A stretch of DNA of 60,668 nt from Rhodoferax sp. (GTDB lineage: Bacteria; Pseudomonadota; Gammaproteobacteria; Burkholderiales; Burkholderiaceae_C). Below, in pieces: positions 49,911 through 59,969 of this stretch. A model generated the notes under the pieces. It was not told the origin of the DNA and did not search any database. It saw only the letters and a list, made by a program, of their open reading frames with translations. The position numbers and the translations under genes were made by a program. Numbering within the stretch: position 1 is the stretch's first letter; each line of letters begins with the position of its first letter. Location of the stretch: the NCBI RefSeq assembly GCF_011391645.1, contig NZ_JAABQC010000001.1, positions 15,514 to 76,181 on the forward strand, read 5' to 3'.

Positions 49911-49931
49911 CTGAATGGTTACCAGTCTTGA

Positions 49932-51815
49932 TTAGCGGTCGTTTTTGGAAAAGCGCTTTTGCGCGTCACGCGGCACAAACACTTTGCCGCCGCCGGCAGG
50001 TTTGGAAAACGCGGGCTTGCCAAAGGCAGGCTTGCGGGCGGCAAAATCACCGCGGGGAGCTGCGCTGGTGGTGTTGCGGTCGCCGGCAAAGCGATCATTG
50101 AAACCACCCTTGCGTTCGTAGTTGAAGCCTTCTCGTGGCGCGCTGTCACGCGGTGCAAAAGAGCGATCTTCACGGCCGGCAAAACCGCCACCGTTGTTGT
50201 TCTGGAAGTTGCCCGCCCCAGCCATACGCGGGCCGGTGGCATTGCGGTCGGCAAAACCAGCGCGAGGCGCGTCAAAGTTGCCACGCGGCGCATCAAAGCC
50301 ACCGCTGCGGCCGCCACCACCAAATTTTCGGTCGCGCGACTGGAAATCACCACCGCCACGGTTGTCACGGCCACCAAAACCACTTGGGCGTGATTCAGGA
50401 ATGCGCTGCTTGGGTTCCAAGCCAGGCACCACTTCGGCCTTGATCGGCTGGCGGTTGAACGATTCGATGTCGAAAATCTTGCGACGGTCACGCAATTCGG
50501 CAAAGGTCACGGCCAGGCCGTCACGGCCAGCGCGGCCGGTGCGGCCAATGCGGTGGGTGTAGTCTTCGGCCTTCATCGGCAGGCCAAAGTTGAACACGTG
50601 GGTGACCGTGGGCACGTCAATGCCGCGGGCGGCCACATCGGTTGCCACCAGGATTTGCACCTGGCCTTGGCGCAGCGCCATCAGTCGGCGGTTGCGCAAG
50701 CCTTGGCTGAGTGCACCGTGCAAAGCAACGGCGTCAAAACCATCTTGTTGCAGGTCATTGGCCAAACCGTCGCATTCAATTTGCGTGCTGGCAAACACAA
50801 TGGCCTGGTTGATGGTGGTGTCACGCAGCCAGTGGTCCAGCAACTTGCGTTTGTGCTGGGCGTTGTCAGCCCAGAACAGCACTTGCTTGATGTTGGCGTG
50901 TTTTTCTTGCGGGCTGTCGATGGTGATGCGCTGGGGTTCGCGCATCACGCGGGAGGCCAGTTGCTGGATGCGCGGCGCAAAGGTGGCGCTGAACATCATG
51001 GTCTGCTTGCGGTCGATGGTGAGCTGGTTGATTTCAGCCAGGTCATCCGAGAAACCGAGGTCGAGCATGCGGTCGGCTTCGTCAACCACCAAAAACTGCA
51101 CCTGGTCGAGTTTGATTTGCATGGATCGCTGCAGGTCCAGCAGACGACCCGGGGTGGCCACCACTAAATTGGCGTTTTGCAGCTTGGCAATTTGCAGCTG
51201 GTAAGGCATACCACCCACAATGTTGGCCACGCGCAGACCGCGGCAATGCTGCACCAGGTCAATCGCGTCGTGAGCCACTTGCTGAGCGAGCTCACGGGTC
51301 GGGCAGACGATCAGCGCGCCGGGTGTTGGGGCGGAAAAATGACGCGGGTTGGTCGGGTCTTTGCGCTTGGCACGCTTCGGAGGCGCCTCACCTTTGGCAG
51401 CAGCGTCAGCCACAGCTTGCTCGTATTCAGCGCGGGCATCGATTTCAACTTGTTCTTGCTGCTTGAGCAAGGTGTGCAGCACGGGCAACAGGAAAGCGGC
51501 GGTTTTGCCACTACCGGTTTGGCTGGAGACCATCAGGTCAACAAATTTGGCTTTGTTGCCATCGGTGCTCGCGCCTTGCATGGCCAGGGGAATGGTTTTC
51601 AGTTGTACCGTGGTGGGCTGGGTAAAGCCCAGGTCTTTCACGGCGGCAATCAGCTCCGGAGCCAGGCCAAGCGTGACAAAACCGTTAGGGATGTCTTCAG
51701 CCACTGGTGTTGCAACGTCAGACGCTTCAGAAGCATCGTGGGGCAACAGGTTGATGTCGTTGGAAAAATTTTCAGCAGACGAAATTTCGCCGGCCGCTAG
51801 AGTAGCGTCAGTCAT
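49932..51815 (-). CDS. DEAD-box RNA helicase, RhlE-type, with RGG-rich tail
   Basis: 627 residues. The core spans about 45-440: Q motif GFTQPTTVQLK, motif I SSQTGSGKT, motif II VVDEADRMLDLG, motif III SATF, motif VI HRIGRTGRAG. Between motifs I and Ia there is a charged insert (about 118-160) with EQAVADAAAKGEAPPKRAKR. From about 470 the tail is Gly/Arg/Asp/Phe-rich with repeated FDAPRG and GGRDNRGGG units, an RNA-binding and possibly condensate-forming region. The 264-base upstream gap could be a long cold-responsive leader; this is inference. Confidence 0.92.
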   Translation of the reverse strand: MTDATLAAGEISSAENFSNDINLLPHDASEASDVATPVAEDIPNGFVTLGLAPELIAAVKDLGFTQPTTVQLKTIPLAMQGASTDGNKAKFVDLMVSSQTGSGKTAAFLLPVLHTLLKQQEQVEIDARAEYEQAVADAAAKGEAPPKRAKRKDPTNPRHFSAPTPGALIVCPTRELAQQVAHDAIDLVQHCRGLRVANIVGGMPYQLQIAKLQNANLVVATPGRLLDLQRSMQIKLDQVQFLVVDEADRMLDLGFSDDLAEINQLTIDRKQTMMFSATFAPRIQQLASRVMREPQRITIDSPQEKHANIKQVLFWADNAQHKRKLLDHWLRDTTINQAIVFASTQIECDGLANDLQQDGFDAVALHGALSQGLRNRRLMALRQGQVQILVATDVAARGIDVPTVTHVFNFGLPMKAEDYTHRIGRTGRAGRDGLAVTFAELRDRRKIFDIESFNRQPIKAEVVPGLEPKQRIPESRPSGFGGRDNRGGGDFQSRDRKFGGGGRSGGFDAPRGNFDAPRAGFADRNATGPRMAGAGNFQNNNGGGFAGREDRSFAPRDSAPREGFNYERKGGFNDRFAGDRNTTSAAPRGDFAARKPAFGKPAFSKPAGGGKVFVPRDAQKRFSKNDR

Positions 51816-52079
51816 GGAATGTCCTCAAACGCGAAGCCCCGCAAGGTGTGCGGTGGATCCGTGTGGTGGTTAAAAAACATCAACCATCAAACGGAACCGG
51901 CTCAGACTCAGCAAGGTGAGTGCGTCTGGATGCTGGGGGTCTTTTTGAGGCAGGTTGTGAAACAACCCGGCTACAGACCCAGTGAATGTTGGGAGATGTA
52001 CAAAATACGCTGTAATTTCAGCGAAGCCTCGAATTATGCCACAGATTCGGGTTTCTACTGAGTCGGGTTCAATTTCCGT
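51816..52079 (-). promoter_or_regulatory. Upstream region of the long helicase gene
   Basis: 264 bases. On the minus strand a cataat (complement of about 52033-52038) is a candidate -10, giving a leader of about 210 nucleotides; no clear -35 accompanies it. Cold-shock helicase genes often have such leaders. No gene is visible. Confidence 0.3.
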
Positions 52080-52676
52080 TCAAAGAGGCGGTTTGGGCAG
52101 TTGCAAAAAGTGCGTGCGGTAGTGTTCAAGTTCGTCAATGGACTCATGCACGTCAGCGAGCGCCGTATGACGCTGCTTCTTCTTGAAACTCTTGTAGACA
52201 TCGGGTGCCCAGCGCTTGGAGAGTTCCTTGAGCGTGCTCACGTCCAGATTGCGGTAGTGAAAAAACGCCTCGAGTTTGGGCATGTACCTGGCCAGAAAAC
52301 GCCGGTCCTGGCCGATGCTGTTGCCGCACATGGGTGCGCCGCTCTTGGGCACGTAATGACTTAAAAAATGAAGCAGTATTTTCTCGGCTTCCTCTTCCCC
52401 CAAAGTTGAGGCCTTCACCTTGCCAATCAGGCCACTTTTGCCATGCGTGTTGGTGTTCCACTTGTCCATCTTGTCAAGCAGGTCGTCGCTTTGGTGAATC
52501 ACCAGCACCGGGCCTTCGATGCGCCGGGTCAAATGGGCGTCGGTGACGATGACTGCGATTTCGATGATGCGCTCATGTTCCGGGTTCAGGCCGGTCATTT
52601 CGCAGTCCAGCCAGACCAGGTTGAGGTCCGATTTGGCCAGAGCAGCCGATTCAGTGGGGGTGTTGGCGTTATGCAT
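52080..52676 (-). CDS. orn: Oligoribonuclease
   Basis: 198 residues. DEDDh exonuclease: [20 protein letters not shown] (first acidic pair), [17 protein letters not shown], and the [14 protein letters not shown] end carrying the catalytic His and last Asp. It degrades 2-5-nucleotide RNAs and pGpG, finishing RNA decay begun by RNase E. It is divergent from the M48 protease gene with 37 bases between starts. Confidence 0.97.
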   Translation of the reverse strand: MHNANTPTESAALAKSDLNLVWLDCEMTGLNPEHERIIEIAVIVTDAHLTRRIEGPVLVIHQSDDLLDKMDKWNTNTHGKSGLIGKVKASTLGEEEAEKILLHFLSHYVPKSGAPMCGNSIGQDRRFLARYMPKLEAFFHYRNLDVSTLKELSKRWAPDVYKSFKKKQRHTALADVHESIDELEHYRTHFLQLPKPPL

Positions 52677-52713
52677 GGGTCAAATTGTCGCCGATGACCT
52701 AAACTCCCCGGCC

Positions 52714-54003
52714 ATGATCGACACGCTCTTCCCCGCTTCACTTTTGTTAACCGCATTGTTTGCGGCCGCGTTGGGCCTGGGTTTGCTGGTCAGGTTCTGG
52801 CTCAGTTCGCGTCAGATTCGCCATGTGGCGCAGCACCGTGCAGCGGTGCCTGCAGCCTTTGCGCACACCATTTCCTTGGCCGCCCATCAAAAGGCAGCCG
52901 ACTACACCCTGGCCAAGGCCCGACTCGGGCTGCTGGAGATGGCTCTGGGCGTGGCGGTTTTGCTTGGATGGACTTTGCTTGGCGGGCTCTCCGCCCTGAA
53001 TCAGTTCTTGGCGCATACCATGGGCCTTGGCATGGGACAGCAGTTGGCTTTGCTGGTGACCTTTGTGGTCATCAGTGGCGTGATCGATTTGCCATTGTCC
53101 TGGTACCAGACCTTTGTGCTGGAACAGCGGTTTGGCTTCAACAAAATGACGCTCAAACTGTGGTTGGCCGACTTGCTTAAGTCCAGTTTGATCGGCGCCT
53201 TGATCGGGCTGCCGATCGCCGCCCTGATCCTCTGGATGATGGCCGCCACCGGCAACCTGTGGTGGTTGTGGGCCTGGCTGTTCTGGATGGGCTTTAACCT
53301 GTTGTTATTGGTGATCTACCCGACGCTGATCGCGCCCCTGTTCAACAAGTTTGCGCCGCTGGAAGATGAGACTTTGAAATCCCGTGTCACAGCCTTGATG
53401 CAGCGGTGCGGCTTTTCCGCCAAGGGCTTGTTCGTGATGGACGGCAGCAAGCGCAGCGCCCACGCCAATGCTTATTTCACCGGCTTTGGTGCCGCCAAGC
53501 GCGTGGTGTTTTACGACACGCTGCTGGCCAAACTGAGCGCGGCTGAGGTGGATGCGGTGCTGGCGCATGAGCTGGGGCATTTCAAACACAAGCACATCAT
53601 CAAGCGCATCGTTTCCATGTTTGCCCTGAGTCTGGCCGGCTTCGCGCTGCTGGGTTATTTGACCCAGCAGGTCTGGTTTTATACGGGGCTGGGGGTTCAG
53701 CCCAACCTGGCGTCTGGCAATGATGCACTGGCGCTGTTGCTGTTCATGTTGGTCATGCCGGTGTTCAGCTTCTTTTTGGCCCCCCTTTTTGCGCAGTTGT
53801 CGCGCAAGCATGAGTTTGAGGCAGACGCTTACGCTGTCAGGCAAACCAGCGCGCAGGATCTTTCAACAGCGCTGCTCAAGCTTTACGAAGACAATGCCTC
53901 GACGCTGACGCCCGACCCCCTGTATGTGCGCTTTTATTATTCGCATCCTGGTGCTTCGGAGCGGCTGGCGCGCATGCAGGGCATTGCCGCGGCAGTGCGT
54001 TAA
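52714..54003 (+). CDS. M48 family membrane metallopeptidase (CAAX-protease-1-like)
   Basis: 429 residues from ATG 52714; the frame is open much further upstream but that part is antisense to orn. Several membrane helices precede the zinc site HELGH (285-289), and the third ligand is in the FEADAYAVRQ segment. This matches Ste24-like proteases. Bacterial members degrade damaged membrane proteins; HtpX is a smaller relative. It is followed by phhB and rsgA. Confidence 0.92.
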   Translation: MIDTLFPASLLLTALFAAALGLGLLVRFWLSSRQIRHVAQHRAAVPAAFAHTISLAAHQKAADYTLAKARLGLLEMALGVAVLLGWTLLGGLSALNQFLAHTMGLGMGQQLALLVTFVVISGVIDLPLSWYQTFVLEQRFGFNKMTLKLWLADLLKSSLIGALIGLPIAALILWMMAATGNLWWLWAWLFWMGFNLLLLVIYPTLIAPLFNKFAPLEDETLKSRVTALMQRCGFSAKGLFVMDGSKRSAHANAYFTGFGAAKRVVFYDTLLAKLSAAEVDAVLAHELGHFKHKHIIKRIVSMFALSLAGFALLGYLTQQVWFYTGLGVQPNLASGNDALALLLFMLVMPVFSFFLAPLFAQLSRKHEFEADAYAVRQTSAQDLSTALLKLYEDNASTLTPDPLYVRFYYSHPGASERLARMQGIAAAVR

Positions 54004-54018
54004 TTTTTCGGATCCAAA

Positions 54019-54348
54019 ATGTCCCTCATGCAACCCAAAAGAGCCCTGACCGCAACTGAGGTGGTCACGCGGCTGGCCAAACTCGAGGGCTGGCATCTGG
54101 ACGGCGATGGCGCAGCGGTGGTGATCCAGAAAACCTTCCGGTTCGCAGACTTCGCCCGGACCATGCTGTTCGTCAACGCCGTGGCCTGGCTGGCCCAGAC
54201 CCGTGATCATCACCCGGAACTTATCGTGCACTTTGGAAACTGCGTGGTGCGTTACTGCACGCATGATGTGGCCGGACTCTCGCAGGCGGACTTTGATTGT
54301 GCCGCCGCGGTCGATGCGCTTCCAGGTGTTGCCAGGACAACGCCTTGA
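54019..54348 (+). CDS. phhB: Pterin-4a-carbinolamine dehydratase
   Basis: 109 residues. The active-site histidines lie in TRDHHPELIVHFG, followed by VRYCTHDVAGLSQADF, both typical. It recycles the pterin cofactor of phenylalanine hydroxylase or acts in molybdopterin/pterin side chemistry; no phhA is present in the window. It overlaps rsgA by one base (TGATG). Confidence 0.93.
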   Translation: MSLMQPKRALTATEVVTRLAKLEGWHLDGDGAAVVIQKTFRFADFARTMLFVNAVAWLAQTRDHHPELIVHFGNCVVRYCTHDVAGLSQADFDCAAAVDALPGVARTTP

Positions 54349-55265
54349 TGGCTCAGCCGCAGCGGGAACCCGGCCTGATCGTGGCCAACTATGGACGCCA
54401 TTTTTTGGTTGAAAACGACGCGGGTGAGCGCTTGATTTGCCATTCGCGCGGTAAAAAAAGCCAGGGTGTGGTCGGCGACAGGGTGTTGTGGCTGGCCTCG
54501 CAGGACGAGGGCACGATTGAGAAAATAGAGGCGCGCCGCAACCTGTTCTATCGGCAGGACGATGTGCGAACCAAGATGTTTGCCGCCAACCTCGATCAGG
54601 TGCTGATCCTGATTGCCGCCGAGCCAGAGTTTTCCAGCAGCCAACTCTCGCGGGCCCTGATTGCCGCCGAAGAGCAGCACATCAGTCCGGTCATTGTTCT
54701 CAACAAAAGCGACCTCACCGAGCCCTTTGCCCGTGCCTGGAACTGGCTGGCGCCGTATCGCCACATGGGGTATGACGTGTTGCCGCTGTCGCTCGCGGAC
54801 GTGGTGGCGGGCCGTGCCGCTCTGAGCCCGCGACTGACAGGCAAGACCACGCTGGTGCTGGGCCCGTCGGGCGCGGGCAAAAGCACCCTGATCAACTGCC
54901 TGATTCCGGGTGCACTGGTGCAGACCGGCATCTTGTCACAGGCCCTGAGCAGCGGCAAACACACCACCACCAGCACCACCTGGTATTGGGTGGATGCCGA
55001 CAAAACCACGGCGCTAATTGACTCGCCAGGGTTTCAGGAATTTGGCCTGAACCACATTGATCCGGCCCAATTGGCGGCCTACATGCCCGACTTCAAGCCC
55101 CATGTCCAAAACTGCAAGTTCTACAACTGCAGTCACTTGCATGAGCCTGGCTGTGGTGTGATTGCCGCGGTGAACTCGGACGACAAGCCTGACAGCATCA
55201 GCGTGAACCGCTACCAGATCTACAACGATTTATACGCCGAACTGAAGCAGAAGCGGCGCTACTAG
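54348..55265 (+). CDS. rsgA: Ribosome small-subunit GTPase RsgA
   Basis: 305 residues from ATG 54348. An N-terminal OB fold is followed by a circularly permuted GTPase in which G4 (NKSDLTEP) precedes G1 (GPSGAGKSTLIN) and G3 (DSPGFQEFGL). The C-terminal zinc knuckle is CKFYNCSHLHEPGC. It checks late 30S maturation. The orn-M48-phhB-rsgA group is common in Burkholderiales. Confidence 0.95.
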   Translation: MAQPQREPGLIVANYGRHFLVENDAGERLICHSRGKKSQGVVGDRVLWLASQDEGTIEKIEARRNLFYRQDDVRTKMFAANLDQVLILIAAEPEFSSSQLSRALIAAEEQHISPVIVLNKSDLTEPFARAWNWLAPYRHMGYDVLPLSLADVVAGRAALSPRLTGKTTLVLGPSGAGKSTLINCLIPGALVQTGILSQALSSGKHTTTSTTWYWVDADKTTALIDSPGFQEFGLNHIDPAQLAAYMPDFKPHVQNCKFYNCSHLHEPGCGVIAAVNSDDKPDSISVNRYQIYNDLYAELKQKRRY

Positions 55266-55274
55266 GCCGCTGTC

Positions 55275-56366
55275 TCACGCCGCTGGACTCACCAGTTTGG
55301 TGAGCGCTGTGACCAACGCATCACATTGCCCGGGCGTGCCCACACTGATGCGCAGGTACTGGTCGATGCGGGCTTGCTTGAAGTGCCGCACCAGCACGCC
55401 TTGCGCCCGCAAGCCGTCGGCCAGTGCAGCCCCCTCATGGTCGGGGTGACGCGCAAAGACAAAGTTTGCCTGCGAAGGCAGCACCTTGAAGCCCAGGTCT
55501 TCCAGCGCCAGCACCAGCCCTTCGCGGCTACCCATCACGGCCTGGCGGGTTTGCTCAAAATGGGCATGGTCTTCAAACGCGGCTACGCCCCCGGCCAGCG
55601 CCAGTCGGTCCAGCGGGTAAGAATTAAAGCTGTTTTTGACACGGTTCAGTGCCTCAATCAGGTGCGCTTGACCGCAGGCGTAGCCTATGCGCAGGCCAGC
55701 CAGCGAGCGTGACTTGGACAGGGTGTGCGACACCAGCAAGTTGGGGTAGCGGTTAATCAGCGTCATGGCGGTTTGGCCGCCAAAGTCAACGTAGGCCTCA
55801 TCGATCAGCACCACGCGGTTTGGGTGCATTTGCAGCAGGGTCTCGATGTCGGCCAGTGGCAGGCCGATGCCCGTGGGTGCGTTGGGGTTGGCAACCACGA
55901 CCCCGGCGACGGCCTGATCGGACGCAGCATAGTCGGACACGTTCAGGCGCAGGCCTTCGCGCAGCGGCACGGTGCGTGCAGCAATGCTGTACAAGCCGCA
56001 ATAGACCTTGTAAAAGCTGTAGCTGATGTCGGGCATCAGCAGTGGGCAGCCCTGTTGAAAGAAAGCAAAGAAAGCATGTGCCAGCACCTCGTCTGAACCA
56101 TTGCCCAAGAAGACTTGTTCTGCAGACAGCTGAAAGTGACGGGCAACGGCTTGCCGCAATGTGCTGCCATCGGGGTCGGGGTACAGCTGCAGGCCATGCT
56201 GAGCCGCCTGCTGGATGGCTGCCACCACCCGTGGTGACGGCGGGTAAGGGTTTTCGTTGGTATTGAGCTTGACCAGATTGGCCATCTTGGGTTGCTCGCC
56301 GGGCACATAGGGCACCAGACGCTGGACAATGGGACTGATAAATTGGGCGTTCAAAACGGGGCTCAT
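55275..56366 (-). CDS. hisC: Histidinol-phosphate aminotransferase
   Basis: 363 residues, PLP fold type [13 protein letters not shown] near the N-terminus, [21 protein letters not shown], and the Schiff-base Lys218 in [18 protein letters not shown]. It makes histidinol phosphate in histidine synthesis. No other his genes are here, so it may be a stand-alone paralogue that could also act on aromatic amino acids. Confidence 0.92.
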   Translation of the reverse strand: MSPVLNAQFISPIVQRLVPYVPGEQPKMANLVKLNTNENPYPPSPRVVAAIQQAAQHGLQLYPDPDGSTLRQAVARHFQLSAEQVFLGNGSDEVLAHAFFAFFQQGCPLLMPDISYSFYKVYCGLYSIAARTVPLREGLRLNVSDYAASDQAVAGVVVANPNAPTGIGLPLADIETLLQMHPNRVVLIDEAYVDFGGQTAMTLINRYPNLLVSHTLSKSRSLAGLRIGYACGQAHLIEALNRVKNSFNSYPLDRLALAGGVAAFEDHAHFEQTRQAVMGSREGLVLALEDLGFKVLPSQANFVFARHPDHEGAALADGLRAQGVLVRHFKQARIDQYLRISVGTPGQCDALVTALTKLVSPAA

Positions 56367-56424
56367 TTCAATAGACGTTCGGGGAGTGGCGTGACACCAA
56401 TCAGATCAAATTTTGCGCTCAAGC

Positions 56425-57387
56425 TCAGGCGATGAGTCGCGCCAGCGTCAAAAGCGCCAACAGCACAAGCCACATGACCACGGTGCGCCAGACCAGACCG
56501 ACCAAAATGGCCATGTGCGCCAGTTCGGGGGGCGGTCGCAGGCTGAAACCATTTGCCGCTGCCGGCCCCGCTGCTGTGGATGATCTGCCAGCGCTGACCG
56601 GTCCGATTTGAATATTGACGGCGCCAGCAGTGGCGGCGAGCACCAGTCCATCGTTGTCTGTGCCTGATTGGGCTGCGTAACGTCGCCAGCCGTCGATCGC
56701 CTCTTCAAAATTGCCGACCACCGCAAAACCCAGCACCGTCACGCGCGCTGGCAAGCTGTCGATCCAATGCCAGGCCAGGCCTGCATTGGTCTGCAAAGCC
56801 AGGCTGACGGGCTGCTGCAGCGTCTGGCTTTTGTGCTGCCAATAGCGGTTGACAAACTCTGCCAGGCGATACAAAACCGCTCCCATGGGGCCAAAACCAA
56901 GCGCTGCCAGTACGGAAAACCAGACCAACACGCCAAACACATGTCGATGGGCTGCCAGCACAGAGAGCTCAATGACGCGGCCAATGACCTCGCTGCGCGA
57001 CCAGGACTGGGTGTCGATGTGTTGCCATTGGGCCAACAATGTGCGGGCCAAAGCATCATCGTCGTTGGCCAATGCATCGCGGATCTCGGTGAAGTGAAAA
57101 CTGAACTGGCGAAAACCGAGGGAGGCGTACAACACCAGTGCGCTCCAGAGTAGCGCAAGGGCGCTCCCGCCCCAAAAATCAAGCGCCCAATAAATCAACA
57201 ACGCCATCGCTGATGGCCCGCCTACCGCCAGCCCCCAGGCCATCCAGCCGTGAAGAGGCTTGCCCGCATCCAGGTTGCGACTACAGAAACGCACCCACGA
57301 ACGCATGGCTGCATGGATCGGATTGCCGCGGCCCAAAGGACGCGCCTGTTCCAGCAAGAGGGCAAACAGCACGGAGATGAAGCTCAT
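56425..57387 (-). CDS. CobD/CbiB-like membrane protein
   Basis: 320 residues from ATG 57387. It starts with FISVLFALLLEQARPLG and has several membrane helices, with a domain related to CobD/CbiB (and to AmpE). No cobalamin genes are nearby; in Burkholderiales this solitary form lies near hisC or a Nudix gene and probably does not make adenosylcobinamide. The function is unsettled. Confidence 0.78.
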   Translation of the reverse strand: MSFISVLFALLLEQARPLGRGNPIHAAMRSWVRFCSRNLDAGKPLHGWMAWGLAVGGPSAMALLIYWALDFWGGSALALLWSALVLYASLGFRQFSFHFTEIRDALANDDDALARTLLAQWQHIDTQSWSRSEVIGRVIELSVLAAHRHVFGVLVWFSVLAALGFGPMGAVLYRLAEFVNRYWQHKSQTLQQPVSLALQTNAGLAWHWIDSLPARVTVLGFAVVGNFEEAIDGWRRYAAQSGTDNDGLVLAATAGAVNIQIGPVSAGRSSTAAGPAAANGFSLRPPPELAHMAILVGLVWRTVVMWLVLLALLTLARLIA

Positions 57388-57412
57388 GTCTGAATCATAG
57401 CGGTTGCCTGCT

Positions 57413-58084
57413 TCATGCTCGCAAAAACCGGTAAAAGTTACGCAACATGCCGGCTGTTGCGCCCCAGATATAGCGCTCGGTGGTGGCATCCTGGTAGGGC
57501 ATCGACAGCCACTCACGTTGCACGCCTTGCCACATTGTCTGATGATGCCGATGGTGTGCAGGGTTCATCAAATAGGCCAGTGGCACCTCGAAGACATCGG
57601 CGACCTCAAACGGGTTGGGTGTCAAGACGACGTCCGGAGAAATCAGGGCGACCACCGGTGTGACATGAAAGGCTGAGCCGGTGACATAAATCGGCAGCTG
57701 TCCCAACACTTCCACAAATTGCGCACCCAAACCAATTTCTTCCTCTGCCTCGCGCAGCGCGGCGGCGACCGCGCCGGCATCGGTCTCATCGACCTTGCCG
57801 CCGGGAAAGGCAATTTGCCCGGAGTGGGTGCTCAGGTGGGGTGTGCGCAGGGTGAGCAGCACGGTGGGTTCCGGGCGCAGCACAATGGGCAGCAGCACGG
57901 CGGCGGCCATGGGCTCGCGCTCCATGAATTTCTTTTCAATCGAAAACTCAGGGCTCCAAACGGGTGGCGTGGCAAAACGTGAGCGCAGTGCGTCAGGGCG
58001 GAGCCTTTGTTGCTCCACGGCAGGCAGGTGGCGGTCAACCTGCACCACAGGCACGGTGCGCGGATCGATCTTGATTGCGGTCAT
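57413..58084 (-). CDS. CoA-pyrophosphatase-like Nudix hydrolase
   Basis: 223 residues from ATG 58084. The Nudix box is GGKVDETDAGAVAAALREA then EEEIGL, preceded by LTLRTPHLSTHSGQIAFPGG, the UPF0035 pattern of NudL-type coenzyme A pyrophosphatases. It ends with IWGATAGMLRNF, also typical. It starts downstream of the rplS operon terminator. Confidence 0.9.
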   Translation of the reverse strand: MTAIKIDPRTVPVVQVDRHLPAVEQQRLRPDALRSRFATPPVWSPEFSIEKKFMEREPMAAAVLLPIVLRPEPTVLLTLRTPHLSTHSGQIAFPGGKVDETDAGAVAAALREAEEEIGLGAQFVEVLGQLPIYVTGSAFHVTPVVALISPDVVLTPNPFEVADVFEVPLAYLMNPAHHRHHQTMWQGVQREWLSMPYQDATTERYIWGATAGMLRNFYRFLRA

Positions 58085-58111
58085 GGTGATGACGGAGATG
58101 CAGGGCGAAAA

Positions 58112-58143
58112 AAAACCGCCACAGTTGACTGAGGCGGTTTTTT
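58112..58143. terminator. Terminator between rplS and the Nudix gene
   Basis: Stem aaccgcc / ggcggtt with A-run before and T-run after, so it can act on either strand. On the minus strand it ends the rpsP-rimM-trmD-rplS message. Confidence 0.88.
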
Positions 58144-58161
58144 GGGCTGTCTGCCAGCGGA

Positions 58162-58557
58162 TCAAGCGGCAGCAGGAGCCGCCACTTTGCGTGCCGGCAA
58201 TTTTTCCTTGATACGCGCCGACTTGCCACTGCGGTCACGCAAATAGTACAACTTGGCGCGGCGCACATCACCGCGACGCTTGACTTCAATGCTGGCAATC
58301 AGCGGGCTGTAGGTTTGAAAGGTGCGCTCGACACCTTCGCCACTGGAAATTTTACGCACGGTGAAGCCGCTGTTCAGGCCACGATTGCGCTTGGCAATCA
58401 CCACGCCTTCGTAGGCTTGCAGACGCTTGCGGGTGCCTTCAACCACGTTCAAGCTCACGACAACGGTGTCGCCGGGGCCAAATACAGGAATGGTTTTGCC
58501 GAGACGAGCAATTTCTTCTTGCTCAAGAGTTTGGATCAGGTTCATAAGTTCTTTCAA
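58162..58557 (-). CDS. rplS: 50S ribosomal protein L19
   Basis: 131 residues. [40 protein letters not shown] and [17 protein letters not shown] are L19 segments. It has a slightly long Ala-rich tail. It is the last gene of the rpsP operon, 61 bases after trmD. Confidence 0.98.
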   Translation of the reverse strand: MKELMNLIQTLEQEEIARLGKTIPVFGPGDTVVVSLNVVEGTRKRLQAYEGVVIAKRNRGLNSGFTVRKISSGEGVERTFQTYSPLIASIEVKRRGDVRRAKLYYLRDRSGKSARIKEKLPARKVAAPAAA

Positions 58558-58618
58558 TGATCATGCCAGCACCAGCGTCACCATGACGTATGCCAATGTG
58601 CACTGCACTTTGGCGGTC

Positions 58619-59386
58619 TTACAGAGGATCGGGAAGCCAATGATTATAGCCTGACAGGGCGACCTCGTCAGTTTGGCTCAAATGGCCGGCGCGGCGGGCC
58701 TGGTCGATCAACTCAGGCCGCAAGCGAAGGGTGAGCAACAAACGCTGGTTGCGGCGCCAGCGATCAATGTTGACGTGGTGACCGCTGAGCAGCACTTCCG
58801 GAACAGGCTTTCCTTGCCAGATTTCGGGTCGGGTGTAATGCGGGCAATCCAGCAAGCCGTCCAGGGCTGGGTTGAAGCTGTCCTGGGCATGGCTGTCGGC
58901 GTCGCCCAGCACGCCCGGTTGCAACCGGGCCACGGCGTCAAGCAGGGCCATGGCGGCGATTTCGCCGCCAGACAGCACAAAGTCGCCCAGACTGATCTGC
59001 TCGTTGACATGGGTGTCGATAAAACGCTGGTCAATGCCTTCGTAGCGACCACAAATCAGCAGCGCGCCACGACTGTCGGCCCATCGTGTGACCATGGTGT
59101 GGTCAAGCGGCTTGCCGGTCGGGGAAAACAGCACCACCGGCGCATTGTCCTGGCGTTCGGTGCGAACGGTGGCCAGGCACTTCTCCAATGGCTCGGCCAT
59201 CATCACCATGCCCGGACCCCCGCCAAAGGGGCGGTCATCCACCCGGCGGTAATTTCCCAGGGCGAAATCCCGCAGGTTGCGCAAGCGCACATCCACTTGA
59301 CCCGATTCAAAGGCGCGCCGGGTGATGCCCGTGTTGAGCAGGGGGGCAAACAGTTCCGGAAACAGCGTCACCACGTCAAATCGCAT
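58619..59386 (-). CDS. trmD: tRNA (guanine-N1)-methyltransferase TrmD
   Basis: 255 residues, SPOUT fold. FDVVTLFPELF at the N-terminus, then LICGRYEGIDQRF and the FVLSGGEIAAM knot with the SAM site, and YTRPEIWQGKPVPEVLLSG. It makes m1G37 on tRNAs including tRNA-Pro(CGG) encoded in this window, preventing frameshifts at proline codons. Confidence 0.97.
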   Translation of the reverse strand: MRFDVVTLFPELFAPLLNTGITRRAFESGQVDVRLRNLRDFALGNYRRVDDRPFGGGPGMVMMAEPLEKCLATVRTERQDNAPVVLFSPTGKPLDHTMVTRWADSRGALLICGRYEGIDQRFIDTHVNEQISLGDFVLSGGEIAAMALLDAVARLQPGVLGDADSHAQDSFNPALDGLLDCPHYTRPEIWQGKPVPEVLLSGHHVNIDRWRRNQRLLLTLRLRPELIDQARRAGHLSQTDEVALSGYNHWLPDPL

Positions 59387-59396
59387 GATGCCGCTC

Positions 59397-59960
59397 TTAA
59401 TAATCTGGCTGCCAATCCACCAGAATGCGGCGTTCGCGCAAGTTCACATCATCAACGTAAACCGCCACAAAGGGGATCATGATTTCCACCGGTTTGCCAT
59501 CCTGAACCTGATCGATCACCAGCACCGTTTGCGGCCCGGTCGTCAGCAGGTCGCGCACCTGCCCCAGAGCAACACCTTCGCGATTGATGACGTCAAGGCC
59601 AATCAGATCGACCCAGTAGTACTCGTCCTTTTGCGCGGCCGGAAAGCTGCTGCGTGCAATGAAGATGCGCGCCCCGCGCAGGGCATCAGCGGCACTGCGG
59701 TCATCAAATTCATGCGCGCAAGCGACCACCGTATCCGAGTGGGTTTTGGCCTCTTTGATGGTTAGCTTGCCAACGCCTTCAAATGTCTTTGCGCCTTTTT
59801 CGGTGGGCAGCAGAAACCAGCATCGGGCAGAAAAAAGCGCCTCGGGATCGGCGCTGTAGGGAAGGACCTTGAACCATCCCTTGATGCCCCAGGCATCAAG
59901 GATGCGCCCGACTTCGATGGCATCTGCCGGCAATTCGGCAGCCTCCAGGCCGGGCAACAT
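59397..59960 (-). CDS. rimM: Ribosome maturation factor RimM
   Basis: 187 residues. The N-terminal RimM domain has EVGRILDAWGIKGWFKVLPYS; the C-terminal PRC-barrel domain has DEYYWVDLIGLDVIN and VDDVNLRERRILVDWQPDY. It helps assemble the 30S head around S19. The start is a GTG/ATG region directly after rpsP (9 bases). Confidence 0.96.
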   Translation of the reverse strand: MLPGLEAAELPADAIEVGRILDAWGIKGWFKVLPYSADPEALFSARCWFLLPTEKGAKTFEGVGKLTIKEAKTHSDTVVACAHEFDDRSAADALRGARIFIARSSFPAAQKDEYYWVDLIGLDVINREGVALGQVRDLLTTGPQTVLVIDQVQDGKPVEIMIPFVAVYVDDVNLRERRILVDWQPDY

Positions 59961-59969
59961 CAGCGACGA

